Assembly (NCBI GenBank): GCA_014238195.1
Contig: JABABO010000131.1
Location: 1-12,322, forward strand
Direction of reading: 5' to 3'
DNA from: Kordiimonadaceae bacterium
GTDB lineage: Bacteria; Pseudomonadota; Alphaproteobacteria; Sphingomonadales; Kordiimonadaceae
DNA length: 12,322 nt
Below are positions 1-5,748 of this stretch, piece by piece. Each line of letters opens with the position of its first letter. Within the stretch, counting starts at the first letter, position 1. The notes under the pieces were generated by a model. It searched no databases and was not told where the DNA came from. It was given only the letters and a program-made list of their open reading frames with translations. The position numbers and the translations under genes were made by a program.

Positions 1-12
1 GAGGTTCTAATA

Positions 13-1470
13 TTAATTTGCATTTTGAAGCTCATCATACTTTTTCAATAGATTACTCGGCTCAACACTGACAAACTCGGACGCATCGACATCAACATTA
101 TCAATCAAATAAGCTTTGCTAATTTTGTCTTTCATGAGATCAAATTCATCCGTAGTTATTTCTTTATGAATTAAAGGAAAAATTACCACTTGTTCAGATA
201 CACTGGGATAAAACTCTTGAATGATGTTCAACGCATGATCTTTATCAAATTTCTGCATGGGGCTATCTATAAAGACAGGAAATGCAATATCTGATTCGTC
301 CACCAAGGCCTTCAACAAGGACGATGCGTAAATTTGGCGTTCACCCATTGACAACGAAGCCTTATTAAGGTTCTCTCCTCGCTTGTTGATCAAATTAATA
401 TCAACGTCATCGCCAGATTGACTAATGTCTACATTTACATTATGAACAAAGCGCTCTTTATGCATAAGTTTCGTCAATTCAGCCAATATATTTTTCTCTA
501 ATGATTTCTTTTTTTCTAACTTGAAATCTTTAATAAATTTTTTAAGTTGTTGAATGATTTCCTGAACCTTTTCATCTTTAGCACCATATTTGCGCGAGGC
601 ATCAATTTTCTTCCTTAATTCCTCTCGCCTTTGTTTACTGCTCTTAGAATTTGCTTTTAGCTCCCAGATCTCTTCTTTTAAGCTACCGATTTCATTTTCT
701 ATTGCGCCAATTCTTTTATCTAAACTATCCTTCTTTAGCCTTAGAGAATTTATATATTCATCTTCCGCTTCTTTTTCAGCATTTCGAATTTTTCGCCTGA
801 TCCTGTCAGATTTATTTTTCGCCTCATCGTAACTTCGGTGCAAGATTTCAAACTTAATTTTAAAGCTAACTTTCAAATCATTAATCAGTGTCTGAAATTC
901 ATTGGTTTCAGAATCAGAGAAATCATGCAAATTTGAAAAGTTTGTAGGCAATTGAATATCGTCATCAAAAAAATGCTTTTTTATTAACTTGGTGATTTGG
1001 CTATCATAAAAGCTCCGAATTTCTGTTGGAACAATAGAGGAGAGCTTTTTCTTTTCTATTTCTAAATCATCAAGAATCGCAGAGGTTTTTTCAATAACGC
1101 TTTCTTGATTGTATTTGTTATCTCTTGACGTTTTCTCAAAATTAAGGTGATGCGTAACTTCCATCATGGTTTCACCAGCCAACCCAAAAGGGATAAGGTC
1201 ATAAAGGTCTTTTAAATCACCTAATAAATCATTAAGAGTTACTGAAAGCCCTCTCTCTTCCGCCTTTAACTCCTCTAATTCTTCAAGGGTAATCTGGTTA
1301 CCCTCTTGAACCAATTTTATTTGAATGTCATTAGATTCGCTGTTTTTCTCAACTTTCTCTTCTGAAAGAATGTCTATTTTTGTTTCAAGTTCCTCGACAC
1401 TTAATCCAGTATTTTTTATGTCGGCTTCTATTTGATTTAATTCGGCTTCATGGTGTTGATCGAATACCAA
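13..1470 (-). CDS. dndD: C-terminal part of DndD-type SMC-like ATPase (N-terminally truncated)
   Basis: DndD is the SMC/Rad50-like ATPase of the DNA phosphorothioation (Dnd) system. This product has long charged coiled-coil stretches (about residues 8-75 and 215-330) around a central segment (IPFGLAGE, 93-100). A C-terminal ABC half follows, with signature LSMGERQ (373-379) and Walker B FPVFIDSP (397-404). The N-terminal part of the ATPase head, with the Walker A loop, is absent. Family members are about 660 residues, so roughly 175 are missing. The frame opens inside the truncated dndC ORF; the only nearby start is a TTG at 1468-1470 with no convincing ribosome binding site, and the next methionines are at residues 102-103. 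Without Walker A it cannot form a normal ATP site, so I read it as a gene remnant. Assignment to DndD rather than another SMC-like protein rests on the C-terminal motifs and the dndC neighbour. Confidence 0.72.
   Translation of the reverse strand: MVFDQHHEAELNQIEADIKNTGLSVEELETKIDILSEEKVEKNSESNDIQIKLVQEGNQITLEELEELKAEERGLSVTLNDLLGDLKDLYDLIPFGLAGETMMEVTHHLNFEKTSRDNKYNQESVIEKTSAILDDLEIEKKKLSSIVPTEIRSFYDSQITKLIKKHFFDDDIQLPTNFSNLHDFSDSETNEFQTLINDLKVSFKIKFEILHRSYDEAKNKSDRIRRKIRNAEKEAEDEYINSLRLKKDSLDKRIGAIENEIGSLKEEIWELKANSKSSKQRREELRKKIDASRKYGAKDEKVQEIIQQLKKFIKDFKLEKKKSLEKNILAELTKLMHKERFVHNVNVDISQSGDDVDINLINKRGENLNKASLSMGERQIYASSLLKALVDESDIAFPVFIDSPMQKFDKDHALNIIQEFYPSVSEQVVIFPLIHKEITTDEFDLMKDKISKAYLIDNVDVDASEFVSVEPSNLLKKYDELQNAN
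1437..1470 (-). other. dndC'/'dndD deletion junction
   Basis: Within this overlap the dndC frame runs out (EVWYSINTMKPN, then stop) while the dndD frame begins mid-coiled-coil (VFDQHHEAELNQ). In intact loci the 3' half of dndC and the 5' third of dndD lie between these points, so about 1.4 kb seems lost. This size is estimated from typical family lengths, not measured. The exact breakpoint is not visible without an intact relative. No insertion sequence or long direct repeat marks it. Confidence 0.65.
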
Positions 1471-2078
1471 ACCTCTTCTGTAGATAAGTCCCTTATGGGG
1501 GCATAAACAAAACTACTCTTATGGAGCGGATGCCCTTGCAAACGCTTGCCTTTGACAGCATGTTTTTTCATTGATTTAGCACGAGTTGCACTTTCAGCTT
1601 TTCGTGTGCCTATCAAAATTATTGCTTCTTCATGAAACCCGATTTGATCCGTCACAAACCTAGACGTGGGCTTGATTTTTAATCTTTCAGTACACCATCT
1701 AAATGAATTATTTGGAACAGGGTAACCCTTGCCGATCATGTTTACCCAAAAAGAGTCTTCTAGTCTTGGGGTTGTTTTCTTTACATAAATTGGCATATCT
1801 TGATCACGGGCCGCCCTTTCAACTTGGGAAAGCACCCTGAGTACATAATCAGTAATGATTGGGTTTTCGACCATGGTGTCATTGCAAACGACGAAAACTT
1901 CTCTTTGAAGACTTCCGTATTTTATTTTTATTCGACTTAAGGCTTCCCAAACCAACATCAATAATACAGTTGAATCCTTGCCCCCACTAAACCCTATAAT
2001 CCAAGGACGCAAAGTATCATCAGCATAAAAATACTGGTCTATCAATTCATCAATTACGTTTTCAATTGCCTTGCTCAT
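1437..2078 (-). CDS. dndC: N-terminal part of DndC, PAPS-reductase-like sulfurtransferase (C-terminally truncated)
   Basis: DndC activates DNA for sulfur insertion during phosphorothioation. It belongs to the PP-loop ATP pyrophosphatase/PAPS reductase superfamily and carries an Fe-S cluster. Visible motifs are the PP-loop SGGKDS (31-36), CNDTMVENP (65-73), the family motif FRWCTERLKIKP (126-137) and GTRKAES (157-163). The N-terminus looks complete, with ATG at 2076-2078 and FYADDTLRPW just before the PP-loop. The frame ends at residue 213, just after DLSTEEVW (197-204), whereas full DndC is about 500 residues. The lost half includes the cysteine-rich region expected to hold the Fe-S cluster. 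The last 34 bases overlap the dndD remnant in another frame. No dndB precedes it: 2079-2278 is AT-rich and has no ORF, clear promoter or strong ribosome binding site. Probably non-functional for phosphorothioation. Confidence 0.82.
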   Translation of the reverse strand: MSKAIENVIDELIDQYFYADDTLRPWIIGFSGGKDSTVLLMLVWEALSRIKIKYGSLQREVFVVCNDTMVENPIITDYVLRVLSQVERAARDQDMPIYVKKTTPRLEDSFWVNMIGKGYPVPNNSFRWCTERLKIKPTSRFVTDQIGFHEEAIILIGTRKAESATRAKSMKKHAVKGKRLQGHPLHKSSFVYAPIRDLSTEEVWYSINTMKPN

Positions 2079-2278
2079 CTAATTTTATACTAACATTTTT
2101 TATGACTAAGAATTTGCTTTAACTGGTATATATAACCACCTTATCAAAGTAAACATATTCAATTTCATGCAGTTATAAATTGATCAAACTTCACTCATAC
2201 ATACCCCCTACTTTTGTAAAATGGCTTAGGGAAAGTAACCTCATATAATACCAAAAGAATTCGGCTTAAAACGACCCA

Positions 2279-2791
2279 TTATTTATTCATTACCACACTG
2301 CTAATTATCATGCCCTGCTTCAAGCCAAGTTCCTCAGCACGGCCACCCCGCAATTCAAGGGCATATTTAACACGCCCTTTAGACCGCCTTGGTGTTGTTG
2401 TGTTTGGTTCAGCTTTAACAACAATATTTGCAATGCGTCCATTACTGCGAATAAAAATAATATCTAACGGAATCAAGGTGTTTTGCATCCAGAAACTGGC
2501 ATGGTGGGCGTGCTCAAAGACAAAGAGCATGCCTTTATTATCGGCTAGGTCAGTGCGATACATCATACCCAGTGCGCGCTCATTCGGTGTCTGGGCTATT
2601 TCAGTATCAATGACAACAGTATCACTGGGGGAGCGGTATATATGAACGGGTGCGCGTTGTAGTTCAGGATTACCCTGAAATGTCGTTGCCAAAGCTGTAT
2701 TGCTATTAAAGGAGGGTAGGAAAAAGCTGGAAACTCCAATAAAAAAGGCGACTAAAGCCGCCCTGCTAGTGTGTAATATTCTTATGAACAT
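2279..2791 (-). CDS. DUF192 family exported protein
   Basis: DUF192 is a small conserved domain of unknown biochemical role, usually exported in proteobacteria. Starting at the ATG at 2789-2791 the protein has 170 residues. A basic N-terminus and hydrophobic stretch (about 11-27) are followed by a likely signal peptidase site after NTALA (about residue 35). The domain spans about 55-168, with the family motifs ERALGMMYR (71-79), GMLFVFE (87-93), SFWMQNTLIPLDIIF (99-113) and YALELRGG (143-150). An upstream in-frame TTG at 2816-2818 would add nine residues ahead of the signal peptide. I prefer the ATG, although neither start has a strong ribosome binding site. It lies just downstream of the cold-shock gene on the same strand and is likely co-transcribed. 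No terminator is evident after it. Confidence 0.85.
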   Translation of the reverse strand: MFIRILHTSRAALVAFFIGVSSFFLPSFNSNTALATTFQGNPELQRAPVHIYRSPSDTVVIDTEIAQTPNERALGMMYRTDLADNKGMLFVFEHAHHASFWMQNTLIPLDIIFIRSNGRIANIVVKAEPNTTTPRRSKGRVKYALELRGGRAEELGLKQGMIISSVVMNK

Positions 2792-2845
2792 ATTTCGATC
2801 ATTCAACTGATAAATCAAACATTATTAGTCGTTCTTGTTTCGGCT

Positions 2846-3379
2846 TTACGCATCACCAGGCAGGGCGATTTGCGCTACTAACATACCGCGTTCGCCGTTA
2901 CCTATACGGACGCGCACATCTTGGCCTGGTTCAAGGTCTGTAAGCCCTGCCCTGCGCAAAGTTTCGATATGGACAAAAATATCTTGCTCCCCCTCCCCGC
3001 GGGTCACAAAACCATATCCCTTAGAGCGATTGAACCATTTAACCTGCACATCTTCAAATTCTTTAGAAACATCCACATCCATACCTGGGTGTGAAAAACT
3101 GTCCCTTCCGATATCTTCAGGGGTGACGGCTGTTGATAAATCCAACGATATAACACGAACTGCCTGACGGCCTTTATCCCGTGAAGACACCATACACACC
3201 ACCGTAGTGCCTTCTGGAACACTGCGGCGCCCCACTTCACGCAATGCTGAGAAATGCAACAGCACATCGCCGTCCTCGGCTTCAGGGACAATAAAACCAT
3301 ATCCCTTCACCGCATCAAACCATTTTACACGACCTACGACTTCGATGGCTTCGTTATCTATCACTTCGTCGGTAACCAT
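2846..3379 (-). CDS. Double cold-shock-domain nucleic-acid-binding protein
   Basis: A cytoplasmic protein of two cold-shock (OB-fold) domains, of the type common in Alphaproteobacteria, expected to bind single-stranded RNA or DNA as an RNA chaperone. From the chosen start it has 177 residues. Domain 1 (about 13-80) has VKWFDAVKGYGFI (18-30) and DVLLHFSAL (38-46). Domain 2 (about 110-173) has VKWFNRSKGYGFV (113-125) and DIFVHIETL (133-141). These are the RNP1 and RNP2 motifs of each domain. The frame stays open upstream to a TTG at 3464-3466, but the ATG at 3377-3379 is preferred because it has a strong purine-rich ribosome binding site and the candidate -35 box overlaps the TTG. The DUF192 gene follows in the same direction. 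Whether it is cold-induced cannot be told from the sequence. Confidence 0.93.
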   Translation of the reverse strand: MVTDEVIDNEAIEVVGRVKWFDAVKGYGFIVPEAEDGDVLLHFSALREVGRRSVPEGTTVVCMVSSRDKGRQAVRVISLDLSTAVTPEDIGRDSFSHPGMDVDVSKEFEDVQVKWFNRSKGYGFVTRGEGEQDIFVHIETLRRAGLTDLEPGQDVRVRIGNGERGMLVAQIALPGDA

Positions 3380-3386
3380 ATGGCTA

Positions 3387-3395
3387 CTTCCTTCC
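3387..3395 (-). promoter_or_regulatory. Ribosome binding site of the cold-shock gene
   Basis: On the minus strand GGAAGGAAG sits seven bases before the ATG at 3379. It decides the start in favour of the shorter protein over the upstream TTG. Confidence 0.6.
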
Positions 3396-3432
3396 AGTAT
3401 TACCCCTCTTGAACGCTTACTCAGAAAACCGA

Positions 3433-3450
3433 ATGTAATTTTAGTTACAT
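3433..3450. promoter_or_regulatory. Perfect inverted repeat over the -10 box, possible operator
   Basis: ATGTAA (3433-3438) and TTACAT (3445-3450) form perfect six-base arms around a six-base spacer, and the repeat covers the candidate -10 of the cold-shock promoter. A dimeric repressor bound here would block RNA polymerase. No regulator gene lies next to it, so the binding protein is unknown. An AT-rich palindrome of this size can also occur by chance. Confidence 0.35.
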
Positions 3451-3466
3451 CTGCCCCTTTCCGCAA
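3438..3466 (-). promoter_or_regulatory. Candidate sigma-70 promoter of the cold-shock/DUF192 operon
   Basis: Reading the minus strand, TTGCGG (3466 to 3461) is followed by a 17-base spacer and TAAAAT (3443 to 3438), five of six matches to the consensus -10. Transcription would start near 3431, leaving a leader of about 50 bases before the ATG at 3379. The -35 match is weak (three of six). Confidence 0.45.
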
Positions 3467-3474
3467 GCGTTAAC

Positions 3475-3511
3475 TCTAAAAAAGCTCACAGCGATAAACA
3501 CTATGAGCTTT
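3475..3511 (-). terminator. Intrinsic terminator downstream of nhaB
   Basis: On the minus strand AAAGCTCA (3511 to 3504) pairs perfectly with TGAGCTTT (3488 to 3481) across a 15-base loop. The run of T continues for three more bases (3480 to 3478). It lies about 57 bases beyond the nhaB stop and separates nhaB from the cold-shock promoter. The stem is short and the loop large, so efficiency may be moderate. Confidence 0.6.
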
Positions 3512-3567
3512 CAAAACATTTAATCGTCAGTCATAATTTTTTTAAAAAGCTTCTCAAACTATAGCTA

Positions 3568-5148
3568 TTAATGATCAGATGCCGATACAGGCGTTAATCC
3601 ATCATGATGATTAATTAATTTTGCATCGTACAGTTTATCAGTCATTGGAACCAAAAGATGCGCAACTGCCAAATAACCGACAACCGACATTGTGATCGCG
3701 TACGGAAAAGCCATCACAACCATTTTCATATAGCTGAGGCGAATCAAAGGTGCCAGTGCACTTGTAAGCAAGAACAAGAAGGCCGCCTGACCGTTTGGTG
3801 TCGCAACACTTGGAATGTTTGTCCCTGTATTAATTGCAACAGCCATCAGATCAAAGGTGTCACGATCAATCACACCGTCAGCAAGCGCTTTTGTGGTTTC
3901 GGTGACATAGACAGTCGCCACAAATACATTATCAGAAATGGCTGATAAGAAACCATTTGCCACATAAAGCGCTGAGATCTGCCCCTGCCCTTCAAGGCTT
4001 AAAACAAAATTCGTTACAGGTGCAAAAAGCTGATTATCACTAATCACGCCCACAATCGCAAAAAATACAACAAGTAAAGATGTAAAGGGAAGTGCTTCTT
4101 CAAAAGCGTGCCCAATTTGATGCTCCTCAGTGATGCCAGTGAAGGCGGATGCCAACACAATCACACTTAAACCAATCAAACCTACGGGCGCAAAATGAAA
4201 TAAAAGTGCAATGACAAGCCAGATAGCAACAAGCCCTTGCATTATCAAATTTGCCCGGTCACGTGCGGTCCGGCGTTCGGTTGTGTATTCATCATAGTCC
4301 TTCAGAATTTTAAGGACTTTGGCTGGAATTTTTCCCCCATAACCAAATTTACCAGAGACTTCAAGCAAAACACATGTAATCAATCCTGCGATCAAAACAG
4401 GCAGAGTCACAGGAATCATACGCCAGAAAAATTCTTGGAATTCCCACCCTGCACGCGCACCAATCAGCAAATTTTGCGGCTCGCCTACAATTGTCATAAC
4501 CCCGCCAAGCGCTGTGCCAACAGCGGCATGCATCATTAAGCTGCGCAGGAATGCGCGGAACTGTTCAAGGTCATCAGCATTGAGTTTATCCAGTTCGCCG
4601 TCATGCAAATGATCGTGGTCATGATCAAAATGCTTGCCCGATGCGACTTTATGATAAATTGAGTAAAAGCCGACAGATATTGCGATGATCACGGCGGTAA
4701 CAGTCAAGGCATCTAAGAAAGCCGATAGGAAAGCCGATAGGAAAGAAAACAACAATGAAAGCAAGACCTTATTGCGTACATTTACCAAAATTTTTGTAAA
4801 GGCAAACAGTAACATATTCTTCAAGAAGTAAATACCTGCCACCATGAAAACAAGCAATAAGATCACTTCCAAGCCTTGGATGATCTCGTGCCAAACGGTA
4901 CCCGTAGATGTCATGCCAATGGCAACAGCTTCAATCGCCAATAAACCACCAGGCTGCAACGGGTAACATTTGAGCGCCATGGCTAGCGTAAATATAAACT
5001 CCAACACCAAAGCCCAGCCAGCCACATATGGCCCAGCTACATATAATAAAATCGGATTAATAACCAAAAAGGCCAGAATGGTCATTTTGTACCATTCAGC
5101 AGAATTACCCAGAAAGTTTCTTCCTGCAGCATTTGAAAACAGCGCCAT
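3568..5148 (-). CDS. nhaB: Na+/H+ antiporter NhaB
   Basis: NhaB is an inner-membrane antiporter that expels Na+ in exchange for protons, supporting salt tolerance and pH homeostasis. The 526-residue product matches the family along its whole length (E. coli NhaB is about 513). Conserved blocks include NFLGNSAEWYK (11-21), EFIFTLAMALKCYPLQPGGL (50-69), FLSAFLDALTV with Asp146 (140-150), LRSLMMHAAVGTALGG (201-216), VGEPQNL (221-227) and a C-terminal INTGTNIPSVATPNGQAAFL. Many hydrophobic segments fit a polytopic carrier. A His/Asp-rich loop, HFDHDHDHLHD (173-183), lies between membrane segments. The ATG at 5146-5148 has a GAGGGAAC ribosome binding site (5163 to 5156) seven bases upstream. It appears monocistronic, with its own candidate promoter and terminator. 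Confidence 0.96.
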   Translation of the reverse strand: MALFSNAAGRNFLGNSAEWYKMTILAFLVINPILLYVAGPYVAGWALVLEFIFTLAMALKCYPLQPGGLLAIEAVAIGMTSTGTVWHEIIQGLEVILLLVFMVAGIYFLKNMLLFAFTKILVNVRNKVLLSLLFSFLSAFLSAFLDALTVTAVIIAISVGFYSIYHKVASGKHFDHDHDHLHDGELDKLNADDLEQFRAFLRSLMMHAAVGTALGGVMTIVGEPQNLLIGARAGWEFQEFFWRMIPVTLPVLIAGLITCVLLEVSGKFGYGGKIPAKVLKILKDYDEYTTERRTARDRANLIMQGLVAIWLVIALLFHFAPVGLIGLSVIVLASAFTGITEEHQIGHAFEEALPFTSLLVVFFAIVGVISDNQLFAPVTNFVLSLEGQGQISALYVANGFLSAISDNVFVATVYVTETTKALADGVIDRDTFDLMAVAINTGTNIPSVATPNGQAAFLFLLTSALAPLIRLSYMKMVVMAFPYAITMSVVGYLAVAHLLVPMTDKLYDAKLINHHDGLTPVSASDH

Positions 5149-5191
5149 AGCGAAAGTTCCCTCTTAAATTTACACCCCACTGTCAATGATA

Positions 5192-5220
5192 TTCATACAT
5201 TTGCCACTAACAGTTCTCAA
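5192..5220 (-). promoter_or_regulatory. Candidate sigma-70 promoter of nhaB
   Basis: On the minus strand TTGAGA (5220 to 5215), a 17-base spacer and TATGAA (5197 to 5192) resemble a sigma-70 promoter. The predicted start near 5185 gives a leader of about 37 bases that contains the nhaB ribosome binding site. Confidence 0.4.
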
Positions 5221-5356
5221 GACACTCTTATAGTCCAGTTGGGTGATAATCAAGCGAAACCGTATGATAGAGCAAACTGTACCATCAGCTAAACTGAATT
5301 TAGCTAAAAAAATCCGAAATTATCTAGCTTATACTCAGCAAATCGAATTTGGCATA

Positions 5357-5380
5357 GATAACTTAGTGTCTGATAACTTA
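5357..5380. repeat. 9-bp direct repeat GATAACTTA
   Basis: GATAACTTA occurs at 5357-5365 and again at 5372-5380, separated by six bases (15-base period). The second copy leads straight into the first hairpin. Function unknown. Confidence 0.5.
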
Positions 5381-5418
5381 TAGCGAGACCAATGAATAAT
5401 GATTTCATTATTCGCTAT
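5380..5418. repeat. Inverted repeat / hairpin 1
   Basis: Outer arms ATAGCGA (5380-5386) and TCGCTAT (5412-5418) are perfectly complementary. Inside, GAATAATGA (5394-5402) and TCATTATTC (5405-5413) form a perfect 9-bp palindrome around TT. The two pairings overlap at 5412-5413, so the structure could switch between an extended inner stem and an outer stem. No T-tract follows on either strand, so it is not a classic terminator. Confidence 0.55.
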
Positions 5419-5452
5419 GTCTCTTGGGATAAATCGAACCGACACAAAGACT

Positions 5453-5495
5453 TATAGCCAAATGAGGTGATCAATATTCACCGCAATTGGCTATA
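5453..5495. repeat. Inverted repeat / hairpin 2
   Basis: TATAGCCAA (5453-5461) pairs with TTGGCTATA (5487-5495), TG (5463-5464) with CA (5484-5485), and GGTGA (5466-5470) with TCACC (5478-5482), around a seven-base loop. That is 16 pairs with only two single-base mismatches, far more than expected by chance. It begins with the same ACTTATAGC (5450-5458) as hairpin 1 (5376-5384). No T-tract follows. It may be an RNA structure, a protein site or the end of a small decayed element. Confidence 0.65.
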
Positions 5496-5693
5496 GATCA
5501 AAAGGGACCGTATTTATCTTGTGTACGCGCCATGACACCAGACGGCTTACCCTTGCCTCAAGGGGGTGGTAACTCCAGCACAGCAACTGTTGCCCATTCT
5601 TTAGTGGGGGCATTTCTGCCGACAGTCTTAGGGGAAGAGCCTAACTGGAGCAGCTATGTGCTAAGCGATAACAGGTATTCTTTAAAGCAATAA
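5487..5693 (+). pseudogene. Orphan short reading frame, possible gene remnant
   Basis: A plus-strand frame open from 5466, with TTG at 5487 as the first possible start, ends at TAA 5691-5693 (68 residues). It is not a shadow of a gene on the other strand. The composition looks protein-like, with PYLSCVRAMTPDGLPLPQGG and GNSSTATVAHSLVGAFLP as readable blocks. I do not recognise it confidently. The pattern of a DG turn, then P, then SS, then hydrophobic residues recalls the C-terminal domain of MoeA-type molybdopterin proteins, but this is a weak impression. There is no ribosome binding site, and the TTG sits inside the right arm of hairpin 2. It is best read as a decayed 3' gene end or a non-coding frame. 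Confidence 0.25.
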
Positions 5694-5748
5694 TAAATTG
5701 ATTCTTTTCCATTACTCAGCCTATCAGTTCCTGAAACTATTTTATACG

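Larger units (their letters stand above)
5221..5748. other. Intergenic region between nhaB and the Tam41-like gene
   Basis: About 530 bases without a confident gene. It holds a 9-bp direct repeat (5357-5380), two inverted repeats (5380-5418 and 5453-5495) and a short plus-strand reading frame up to 5693. The flanking genes are both on the minus strand, so this space holds the nhaB upstream region and the end of the lipid-gene operon. I see no tRNA, insertion sequence or CRISPR. Confidence 0.6.

Noticed and set aside
590..832. An 80-residue plus-strand ORF inside the dndD remnant
   Set aside because: It is the antisense shadow of Lys/Glu-rich coiled-coil codons, which read as Ser/Phe/Leu-rich on the other strand. 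It has no independent support.
1437..2078. Programmed frameshift joining the dndC and dndD frames into a working fusion
   Set aside because: Even if fused, the product would lack the DndC Fe-S half and the DndD Walker A domain, and no slippery sequence with a stimulatory structure is apparent at the overlap.
2086..2240. Promoter boxes upstream of dndC
   Set aside because: Several AT-rich near-matches exist (for example TATAAA just before the start), but none has a well-spaced -35 and ribosome binding site, so no call is justified.
4717..4745. A 12-bp tandem repeat in nhaB (two copies plus a partial third) encoding LSAFLSAF
   Set aside because: As I recall E. coli NhaB, it has the same length here and also reads AFLSAFLDAL, so the repeat is not an inserted duplication. 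It is probably a chance of codon use in a hydrophobic helix.
5380..5495. CRISPR array or integron attC site
   Set aside because: There are only two dissimilar hairpins with no constant repeat-spacer pattern, and no attC core sites (GTTRRRY/RYYYAAC) or cas/integrase genes nearby.
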